Shown here one piece after another: positions 26,184 through 38,318 of a stretch of DNA of 64,000 nucleotides (its first letter is position 1; every line of letters starts with the position of its first letter). Made by a program: the position numbers and the translations under genes. Source of the DNA: Chrysomallon squamiferum. Taxonomy: Eukaryota > Mollusca > Gastropoda > Neomphalida > Peltospiridae. The stretch covers positions 13,849,864-13,913,863 of the forward strand of contig CM022674.1 of NCBI GenBank assembly GCA_012295275.1, read 5' to 3'. The notes under the pieces are model-generated. The model did no database searches and was not told where the DNA came from. It was given only the letters and a program-made list of their open reading frames with translations.

Positions 26184-26297
26184 ACGACAGTTCTTCCGAC
26201 ACCGTGTTATTCAGAAGACAGATATACTAAAAATATTTTTAGTCGACAGCGCTACGCACCAGTAGGAGGAATTCAGCACAGAGAAGAAAGAAACAAA

Positions 26298-26480
26298 ATG
26301 ACGTCGTACAGAGACTTGTTTAAGACACTGATGTTCATTTCGCTGATTCTTTGCAGCACGTGTGCTCCGAGTAAAAAATTGTCTAAACGGGTAAGATTTT
26401 TCTTCTTCGATTATCTTTTTTATTTTTATTTTTAATTTTTATTCTCCTTCTTCTACTTTATTTTCTCTTCTTCTTCCTCT

Positions 26481-26531
<51 letters not shown>

Positions 26532-27265
26532 GATTAAAATTGTAGCAAATAAAAGCCGACGTAATGAATTTTTAAATTTTTGTATAAGTTATTATTTAAA
26601 GTGTTGAAACTGGGTTACCCCCAATGAGAGTAAATTCTTTCTTTTTACACGATTGAGCTGAGTCTATGGGAACAAGATTCCTTCAAAATTAGCTAAATTC
26701 CACATTTACCAATATTTACATATACACAACACGAACAGTGTTTGGCAGTCTTATTAACAATAATTATAATAAAAGCATAAAAAGACTTTCTTTGCGGTTT
26801 CGCTCATTTGCAAAAATTGAATTTCATTTGGACCATATCTCTGAACGATACCAGTATCCAATAAATATTGTGAGGACTGTTTTTCAACGGATGCGTGGAT
26901 CTTGTCTGAGTGGATTCAGGTTATGTATGTTAATCTGGATGTATTGTTTAATAAGTTTTGATGGAACCAGTTAAAAAGGGATGTGTGCTTTACATAATTG
27001 TCAAAATGAGCGGTACTGTTAATTTTTGGAGTTGGTCAGTTTAAACAGAAGTTAGGTAAATAGGGTGTTGCTATAGTAGGCAAACAGGGCATTGTTATGG
27101 TAGATAACCAGGGTGTTGCTATGGTAGGTAAAAAGTATGTTGCTATGGTACGTAAACAGGGTGTTGCTAAGGTAGGTAAACAGGGTGTTGCTATGGTAAG
27201 CTAAGTGATAAACTGATCAGATACGAAACGACACTAAATTAACACTGTTACAAAATAAATAAATA

Positions 27266-27306
<41 letters not shown>

Positions 27307-29710
27307 GCAAAAACAACAACAACAAAAAAGCACATACATTATGTACGTGTGTATATATATATATATATATATCTAATATTAACATCAGAAAAATTTGCTA
27401 TTAAGATAACAGTCATTTCCACTTGAAAGTTTAACGCCCAATCAAATCATCGCAAAAAACCCGCTGAAACCCAAGACGCATAAAAAAGTTCGTCTGCGCT
27501 GTTCTCCACAGAGGACTCAGGCCGCGACAGTCATTAATGTTAAACAACCAGGTGCAGTTTGCTTCAAAAAAAAACAACAACAAATAAAACAGAAACAAAT
27601 TCCAGACCTGACATTTATTTGAAACCTGCCGCTTGTTTTCTTTTCAAACACAATTTGGAAATAAAAGATCATAAACTCCGAGTTTTATGTGTAAAGTATA
27701 ATTTGAAGCTATAACATAAAGATTGAATGTTTTTAATTTTCTCGCGCTTAAGAAATATTATTGTTCTGGGACATGCTATATTGAAACGAGACACTGAGAG
27801 AAACTGGAAATGAAAGATTTAATTCGTTTTTCATTAATTTTCGTGATCTCCAAAAAAATACAGACGATACAAAAAAATATTCTAATCGATCGTTCAGTAC
27901 CGCATGTTTAAACATACAGTATTAAGAGGCCGTCAGTTTTTTAAATAGAAGAAAAATGAAAAACTGATGGAGAAATCTTGACATCTTCTTTAACAGCTTT
28001 GAATTAGGTATTCACATCCAAATATCTTGTACTCATTAAAAAAAAAATAATAATAAAAAAAAAAAAATAATAATAATAATAAAAAGTAAATAAAAAAAAC
28101 ATTAACAAAAAATAAAAAATGTAAAAAATTAAATATATAAAAATAAAATAATAAAGATCTCTAAAAAATAAGTAATAAATATAAAAAAAAATAAAAAAAA
28201 TAAAAAAATAAAATAAATGTTTATTTTTTTTTTTTTTTTTTTTTTTTTATTATAATTTTTTTTTCAAAGTATATAAATAAATAAATATCTAATACGAATT
28301 TTTATATTAACTTTATTTTAATTTTTTTTTTTAAATTGAAAATTTATATGTTTGAAGTATTTTTTTCAACTTTATTCTGTATCAAGCTTATAAACACCAT
28401 ACGTCATCCCATTTCTAAGACGTCCCACTTGTCATACGTCCCATTTGAGACGCTAGAGTTTCCCACTGTTCAAATATAATTCACCAGTCCTAATCCACAA
28501 AAAGCTTCACTGCAAGTCTTTGTCTGGAAAGAAGGTGCCAGTGTTTTGAGTTCGCAAGGCAGAAAAGACGAATTACCAATGGGAATAGTCTAGATGCACA
28601 CGTCATCTTCTATTAAAGTAAAACTACGTTGCTTTAAAAACAAAAGAAAATATTTTAAGTGCAGGATTACTAGTGAAGATTAATTTTGCGAAATTTTGTG
28701 CAGTTTAAATCCTTGAGTTCTCTAAAACATTTTTCATTTATGATATACTATTACAGTCGAGCCTCCGTTTAACGGATTAGGTGAAAAATTGTCCGAAGAC
28801 TATTAGAAGTAGAATAAATATTAATATGTATAAATGAATATAATACTGAATAATAGAAAAGAGCTAAATTATTTTAAATTCACAATGTAAAATAATATGC
28901 AGAACTAAATTCACAGTTTTTACTCAAACAGATGGATAAAAAATGTGTCTTATTTTGCTGTGATCGTATAGTGGCGCTATTCTCAAAAAAAAAAAAAAAA
29001 AAAAATAATAATAATAATATCTAGAGAATTTTAAGATGAAATACAGAGACGCACTATATGAATAAACACGTGGCCACTGTAGACAAATAGACTGGCATAC
29101 TCTTTCAAGCACTTTGGCAACTCTCGGACGGATTAGAAATTCGGTAGAGTCGGGAATACTCGTATAATTTCCAGATTTTCCGTATTTTCCGAAATCCGGG
29201 CAATAGGCGTCCGTTAAATGGAGTATCGAGTCGATACTGATAAAACAATTTTATATTAACACATCTGTTAGTATTATGTCTAAAAAGTTTCAAGAAATTT
29301 GATGTTGTTAAATAATGCGCTTAAGAATACGTACTCACGCCCACTCGCCCACACGCATACCTTAGAAATGTTGGCTGTTACCAAATATAATCTTATCCTC
29401 GTGTTCCCTGCTATCAGTTACAGCGGATTTTATCACACGCCATGCTAGAGGTTGAATTCATTAAATTAAGCTTTAGATTAATAGACATGTTTATGACAAA
29501 TGTCTTCACGTCTGCGTAGTTAGTTCGTTATTCATTTTAAATTTAAATACATCTCCGAAGCTGCGAATAAGAGCAGATTTGACTAATTACGAAGGAAATA
29601 TGTTATTTAACGACGCGAAAAGAAACCCAACAAAAAACAATGGACAACACGTTATTAATGGTTTCTTACCGTTAAAAAGTCTCCCTCTCTCCGTCTATCT
29701 GTCTCTCTCC

Positions 29711-29808
<98 letters not shown>

Positions 29809-31986
29809 CTCCTCCTCCTCCTCCTCCTCCTCTTCATCCTCCCCCTCTCGTTTTCCAGATTAATCATTACTTTATTAGTATTATTATGTACAGACAGCAT
29901 TCCGGTTGTGACGTCATTCCAGCTGGGCTTTGGTGTCAAAAACATACAAAGTGTCTGTCTGTTATGTTGTCAGTATGTTCGTCTGCACTACGGTGCCTTT
30001 TGTTTAACAAAGGCTCACAAACAAACTGAGTACTTATTTACAGAGTACCAGTCGCGGTACGAATGAACTGTCTGAAAACATTCTTTGTTCGTACAAGTTA
30101 TTATTTTATTTAGTTTAATAACAAATGACGACAATAAAATATTGCAGTTGCAAAACCGTTAACAGCTGGAATCATGACGTCATAGCATACAGGGCGGACT
30201 GGAAGAAACCAAAGAACATTGATCCGCACTGTACGTAATGACGTCACTATTAAAGAAAAATGGCGCTACCCACATAGCTCTGAAACTGTACTTTTTTGGT
30301 GTCATGCCTCGATATTAATTAAAACTGGACGGCAAAAACTCAACAAAACATAACGTAAAAGTGAGCTGAATATATTTCTTCGTATCACTATAGATACATT
30401 AAAAAAAAAAAAAAAAAAAAAAATAATAATAATAATAAATAAAATAAAGCTTAAAACTTTATTTTAGTAATAGTTTAGAAAACAGACAGTAACAATAACT
30501 GTTACATTTATTTATCAAACATTTTAAGTGTTATATTTTATATGCACGTATTTTCTTTTGAAAGTGAAAATATTTTTGAAAAGTGCTTGATGAAATAAAA
30601 GCTGTGGAAGAAAAATATGCTAAAATGAATCAATGAACGATGTGCACAAAACTTTTTGTAAGCATCGTTTGAAAAAACAAAACAAATCGCTTCCTCTTCT
30701 CTGGAAAAGAAAATAGCGGATAAAAGGTAAAGATTGTTTTAATGTTTTCAGAATTGTGAATCTCTACTAAATATACCGTTAACAGTATTTTGAAAGGAGC
30801 GACCGTTGTTATAATAATAATAAGAAGAAGAAGAAGAAGAAGAAGAATTATAACAACAAAAGCAAATACGGAAATTGCCGAAAATATACGAAGTGGGACG
30901 ATTCGTTACCAGAATTGTAACAAACACTGGTTATAATTAAATGGATTTATTAAGCTTTCTTATCTTAAGTGCTGTTAAAGAAGTCGGCAAACAAAAGGCG
31001 TTTTATATTAATTTATAGACGACAAAACAAACGCGAATAATGGAGGGCGATTATTTTATCTCACATCGCAAAAGATTTTATTTATGGTGTTTGCGTCAAA
31101 ATTCGAAATGAGTGTTTGATTCGGACTAATTATAAACAATTTGCGGTTGCGTGGAATACAGAAATACAAAATGAAACACTGGAGTTATTAATTAGCAGCA
31201 ATAAATGACGAAAAAGGAGCGTTAAATAATACAAAAGAAATGAAGACTGTAAATTACGTTTTGACATGAGTGTTAATCCGACATCTGTTTCTTTATGCAT
31301 CAGTAATTACGAAAAATGAATTTCATGCCGTTTTTGTGTCGCTATTGTATAGTGACCTGTGATATTTATTTAAATAGAATAATAATAATAAAAATAAAAT
31401 AAAATAAAATTACTAAAATAAAATAAAATAAAATAAAATAAAATTAAATTAAAATGAATAAAAATAAATAACAATTACAAATTTAAAAATAAAAATAAAA
31501 ACAAAAAATAAAAATATAATGAAAAAGAACAGTCTGATATAGATTATTTGCTTTCAAATCATTAAAAAAAAAAAAAAGAATAAAAAAAAAAAAAAATAAA
31601 AAAAAAAATAAAAACAGTGCTGAGATTAAGTACAAATTTCAATTTCCGGTTTACTGAGATTTTACATTTCAGTATTTGATTTTATGTCAGCCATGTTCTG
31701 ATCTATAATTTCTTCATCACTGTAGCAACAGTGATAAACTAGCTTATTTATTTTTGAGAAATACAACAACTATAAACAAAAGTATTAACTCATTTAATCA
31801 CCAGACGTTCATGAACAAGAAAACAAACATTACATTTACTAAACTGTTTAAATTCGCGAGGTCAACCAGTCAAATCGAACATTTTCGCATTCTGTTCTGG
31901 GAAGATCCAAATGGGGAGAGAAAGATATTTGTTGTTGTTTTTTTCATTTTCGATCGATGTGTTCGTTTTCTTCTTCCTCTTCGTCG

Positions 31987-32021
<35 letters not shown>

Positions 32022-33999
32022 TTCTTCTTCTTCTTCTTCTTCTTTCATTTCTTTCCTCATAATCAGTCATTATTAGCAAAACTCATCATAAATTGTATTA
32101 TCGACCACAAAATGGCGGCCATTTCTTTTTCTGAAGTCTTGGATTCGCTCTTACTGTTTATATCCGGGATTAACTCCAGCGCGTGAAACAAATAAGAAAA
32201 TCTTCGCTTTTCACATTAACAGGATTTTCTGTTCGTATCGAAAGTCGTCCTAAGCCAATAGTGTTAGCAGAAAAGTGTTTGAATTAACACAAAACACTTT
32301 GTCATCTGTGTCGAAATTTCTACATCACTGGTGAAAGTATTTCAATTACTTCTACTTGAGGCTAACGGAACGATCACACGAAGATAACTGGCTTATGTAC
32401 AGTTTTGATTTATTTAAATTTTTGTGGCTAATAACGTGTTTCTAAAACCAGAAACATTTTATTCTCGGTTAAATGAAAACCGGTTCAATACACTCAAAAT
32501 GTTCGAGTGTTAGCCTTTGTGCTTATTAATGTTTCCACATACATAACACTTACTTGCTGCGTCAACACGATGAATACGCTTACTTTTACTGTGAAAAGAT
32601 CTTGACATTCTTAAATTAAATATTGACATTTAAAAACTGATGGTGTTTTGAGCTTGTTGACTTTTAAAATAATCACACACAGGACATAATAATAAAAAAA
32701 TATAAAGCAACATTTACCGATTTACTCAAGCACTGAATCTCAGTAACAATTCAGATAATCTGGATGACATGTGAAAGTAAACGTACATAAATTTGTTATC
32801 ATTTTTGTTTGTTTGTTGTTTTCACAGTAGTCTGGTCTCTGGCGTTACTACTTACATTGTCAGTAATTCCAGTGTTCTCTGATTTCGATTTTGACAGATA
32901 TAAAAATTATTATTATATTTTATTTTTCATAAGCTACACAGTGATATGTTTTTGCTGTTTCTGCTTCTATTAGTATCACTACAACATCACCGCTATTAAC
33001 AATAATTGCTGTTGTTACCGCTACTACTACCGTTACCATTACTACTACTATTATTATTATCACCACTATTATACTATCACTACTACTACTATAACTATTG
33101 TTACTTCCTATATATACTCTAGTCCTACTACTGTTATAATTATTACCACTACTATTACTATTACAACAAACGCTTTACTACTGCTAGTTCTACTACCACT
33201 AATATATACTACTCATATTGTTACAACAAAAATAACAAAAGCACTACCATTAACACTGTTTTGTACTATTGCTATTACAGATGTATCACCATTATTACTA
33301 TTTATCATCATCAACATCATCATCATTATCATCATCATCTCATCAGTGACAAAAAATTAGAGCAACAAACTTTTCATTCCTTAATTCTCTCTTCATTCAC
33401 AACCAAAAAAATATTTTCGTAAAGAGCACAAGACAGAAAAAAAAAGAAGAAGAAAAAAAAGAGAAAAAGAGTCTGCTAAATTCATTAACAACCATTCATG
33501 AAAAGGGGAAAAGGAAAAATTCAATTATTACAGCAAATTACAGTGTTAATTGAAATATCTAAAACAAAGGAGAAACAGTCTGAAAATAAACAGTTTTGTT
33601 TGTCATGGACTGTCAAGGTTTATTAATGACACTCTTAAATGAACGACGAAATTAAAGGGAATGGAGTTGTTATGCGGGATCTAAATTAATATTTCATTTT
33701 GTTGTGAAATATTTTTTGTTATATTCCTGTTACTGCCTAATTAATTTGTTTCTTTCATCTTATTTTTTTCTTTTTCTAACCGCTATGGTGACTAAATTAA
33801 TCAGTCTTGTATTTCGTTATTGTCTAATATATATATATATTCCTTGTATTTTTGTTGCCGTCTAATTAATATATATGTACCATATTTTTATTCTTATTAT
33901 AAAAATGAGTAATTCATGTATTTTTGTTACAGTCTAATTAATATTTTTTTTTTACTGTTATGTCATGCACATACCTCAAGAATTTCTCTTTTAGCTATA

Positions 34000-34032
<33 letters not shown>

Positions 34033-36048
34033 CTCATAAACATTATATAAATTATTATTTCATAGTATAAATCTTAATGATGATTTCTTAACATATGTTA
34101 AATGATTCATTTAATAACTTACATTTTAATTTTTGTTTCGACTGGACAAACTGTCTATGGGAAAGTATATCATTTTAAAGAACGTTCATGCTGAACAAAT
34201 AAGTGTAGACCATAGAGTGGCTCTTAGTAGCTTCTCTTCTGTGATCATTAATAACATGTAACGTACGTGATGACGATCAGCCAGGTTAATGTTTAATCAT
34301 TATACGTAATAACACGTAACGTACGTGATAATGTTTAACTTGTTTCTGTTAATATTCAGTCATTGTACGTAATAACACGTAACGTACGTGATAATGTTTA
34401 ACTTGTTTCTGTTAATATTCAGTCATTGTGCGTAATAACACGTAACGTACACGATAATGTTTTACTTGTACGGGTTAATATTTAAGTTATACGTAATAAC
34501 ATGTAACGTACGTGATGTTTTAACTTGTATGTTTAGCAGTTACACGTATTAACGCGTAACGTACGTGATAAATTTAACGAAAACTTTCCTGCATTAATGT
34601 TTAATCATTATAGTGTAATAGCGTGCGTGGTGTTTAATTTGTTTGTGTTAATCTTCAGACATTTCATGTAATAATGTTTAACGTACGTGACAATGTTTAC
34701 GTTACAGTGCAGCTTTATGAAGTACTTATGAACCAATAAATGAATATGCTAGGTTCAAGATGAAGAGAAGAGAATTATAAACTGTTAAATATTTCTGGCT
34801 TTAGAGACCAAAGGGATCGATTTAAAAAAAGAAAAACGCAGACCCACCCAACAAACACAACAAATAAAATGCTAAATATTTTCTGTGAATGTTTGTTAAA
34901 ATATTGGTTTGGAACAAAAGAACGAATGAAATTAAAAAAAGGATATTACACAGAATTATTCAAACATATACGTACCATTTTGTTAGCCTTTAAGAATATG
35001 TATGTATATCATAAATTTCAGTCACAGGTGAAACAGAATCGCGTGCTCAAACACTCTTAACTTTCGTTCCAACCCAATATATACATAATTACAATCGTTT
35101 AATATACATAATTTATATTAATTCATTAAGACCTAGCAGTAGTTTATAGAATTATGCTTCTTTACCTCTTTCATCACTAATTAAATAGTTGTAATAATTT
35201 TCATATCTAGCGAGCTACAATCACCCTCAGATACACGTACATCAGACTTATGTGGAGATTACTTAACAAGAGGTTTCCTGCCTTATTATTATTATTATTA
35301 TTATTATTGTTAATTGCTTTTGTTTTGGTTGCTGTTGTTGTTATTATTATTATTTTTATCATCATCATCATCGTCGTCGTCATTAACTGTTATTATTTTA
35401 AATAAACAATGATTAATATTGCTATATCTGTCTGATACTTTGTTACTTTACAGAGATGTTCAGACGTTCGTATATTTTGACTTTCGTTCTGTTTTGCAGA
35501 ACATTTCATTTATTTCATTGAGGGAGCATCTGCATTTTGCTAAAAGGACTGTACTTAATTTTTATTTTATATCTGTTTCGCTAAGCGAAAGAAATAAAAG
35601 TAGCAGCCTCTATACATCCCTTACTATTTTATTATGATCCTTTATTATTAGCAAAGACTGACCTTTTTGTACACATTTCTTGGAAATATTTAGGCCGTGT
35701 TTGTATCCTCTGAGGCACAAACAGTATTTGAAATTGTATGCCTGTAAACTGCGAGGCATGATGCTGATAAATTATACCTTACAGATCAGGAAGAATTGTG
35801 GGCGAGTGCTTCCATCTCCCCGTTTTTATGAATTCTATTTCAGATGACTCGGATTAAGTGAAAGAATTTGGGAATAATCTTGCCAAAATTGATAATGTTT
35901 TTCACGCATTGATTATATCAAATTGCTATCTGAGTTTTTGTTGTTCTTGTAGTTTTAAACAAATTTAAGAAAAATAAAAAAAAAAATAAAAGAAAAGAAA
36001 AGACAGAAAGAGGCAAATTGTTACTGTTTAATAATATTTTTCTGATCG

Positions 36049-36111
<63 letters not shown>

Positions 36112-36606
36112 AGAAGAAGAAAAAGAAATACAAAAAAATATATATTACAACAGAATCTTGCAAAGATGAAATTTCAGTTAAAACAGATTATCTGAATGAA
36201 CTTTACAAAAATTACACATATTCTGATTACCTAATCATTACTTTGGACTAATGATGACACCACTTCTGCTCTTCGACTTCAATAAGACCTTTTTATATTG
36301 GATGACATAAAATTAACTCTTCCACGTTCATTCATTTAAAAAGATTTTTTTCTTAATATGTTTTTTTTTTTAATCTTTTTGTTTTGTTTAGATGTTTGAA
36401 ATAAATATGATGACGTTGAGTATGAACGTGCAAATAACAACATCAACAAACAAAACAACAGTAACAACAACAAAAACAACAACATAAAAAAAGCCAATCA
36501 AATAGTGAACTGATTTCGTTATTATTTGCCGTCTTCTTAAAGGAAATGTCATTCGTACAGTATTCACTGATAATACAATTTGTACATTTTAATTTGTAAA
36601 TCTGCA

Positions 36607-36656
<50 letters not shown>

Positions 36657-38070
36657 AAAATAGCATATAAAAGGAAGACTTGTATCTTTGGTGGACTTCA
36701 TGTCGCCACGAGAAAATGGCGTAAACACATTTCAGTTATCTCGAACGAACGAGAACATGCGTTAACTCGCAATAAATGGGCTCAGATTCACATCAGTTTC
36801 GATTTTAATATAGATCTGTTTTTTTCATTGTTAACAATTAGCCACTTTCGCTGACGTGTCCATTAAAATCCGTGCTGATTATACGTTAATTAGTTTACTT
36901 TTCAGGTAAGGCAAAAACGCTGAGAAAACATTAATTTACAGCGATTGTAGAGAAAACCTTTCGTACGGCAAACACATAACTTTCACCTCATAAACGGATG
37001 AAAAGAACGAGTGTCAATACAGCGTATTTTCCATTTAACATTAAATACACATTATCGCGTCCGAGACAGAAAAGCGAAAAAAGAAAAAAGTGACAGATGT
37101 ATTTAATATTTGTATTTGATAACGTTCAAATAAAAACAAAAGGCTTGACAGATCGATAAACGTGAGTTTGAAGCATATTAGAGTATTATTTTTACGGAAG
37201 GATTTACATTAACAAAGTAAGGCAATTTTTTCTTCTTTTTTTTCTTCTCTTCTTTCGGTCAAATAGCTGCAGTAATAATAGGAAATCGGAAGAGCGTGTT
37301 CGATTTGTGAGGCAGTAAAGTTGAATGAAATTTTAAGCCGTTAAATTTTACACACAGTTAGTAATAATTAGAAATTTAAGATTAAAAAAAAAAAAAAAAT
37401 AGCGTAACATTTCTTTCTGAAAGCTCTTTGCGATGTTCTGGACATTACTAATTTTATTGAAAAGAACGGAAAATCGATTATTTGAAAAAAAAAAAAAAAA
37501 AAAAAAAATTCTCGCTTTTGATCACCCCGTGTGATTAAAACATCAACAAGATTGTCAGGTATCAGGATCGCAACTGGATACCGGATTTTTCTAAATTTGT
37601 TTATTAATATATTATTACAAACTCAAAAAAAAAAAATCGTTCATTTGACATTAATAATAGATAATATTAAAAAGTGTCCTTTGATATTCATTATTTATGG
37701 AATGATGGAATGCAGCAGTAGCATAGAGTTTTCGAAACATTATCAGCTGCGAAATTCAAAAAATATTTTAGATACTGAAGTTATTCTGTATAATAAATTT
37801 CACCACTATACATTATTAAATTATTAATTTCAAAATATAGTTTAAAAATTAAAGAAACAAGAACACACACACAAAAAAAAAAATACAAGAAGAGAAAAAC
37901 ATCAAATAAATAAATAAATAAATAAGCAAAAAACAAACAAACACACACACACACACACACAAAAAAGAGGTAATATGTATGAACTTTCATTTTAAGAGAA
38001 AACTTAAAAATAAACAAACAACAAAAAAAATCCACAGCTAATTAGATATTTAGATATTTGCTGTTTCATT

Positions 38071-38148
<78 letters not shown>

Positions 38149-38227
38149 TTATCACATATGAAACAGCAAATATCTAAATATCTAATTAGCTGTGGATCTT
38201 TTTGTTGTTTGTTTATTTTAATAAATG

Positions 38228-38318
<91 letters not shown>

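Larger units (their letters stand above)
17110..26297. other. Gene-poor stretch between SDF4 copy B and the neuropeptide gene
   Basis: About 9 kb with no gene I can support. It starts with AT-rich sequence that should include the 3' untranslated part of copy B. It contains ATT runs (18765-18800, 20390-20440, 20765-20825, 22412-22465), long CT runs, mixed CA/TA arrays (23510-23740, 25015-25075, 25270-25310), GAAC/SINE-like pieces near 19265-19400, and SINE copies at 23.2-23.5 and 25.9-26.0 kb. The open frames are nearly all microsatellite translations. Confidence 0.6.

Noticed and set aside
26738-26974. 78-residue open frame in the neuropeptide intron
   Set aside because: No recognisable domain, no splice context that joins either coding exon in phase, and composition like the surrounding intron.
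29579-29863. Open frames with poly-SL, poly-RE, poly-YV or poly-H content (also at 13258, 21558, 23493, 24264, 31754, 36018, 43264)
   Set aside because: These are translations of microsatellites, open in several frames because the repeats contain no stop codon.
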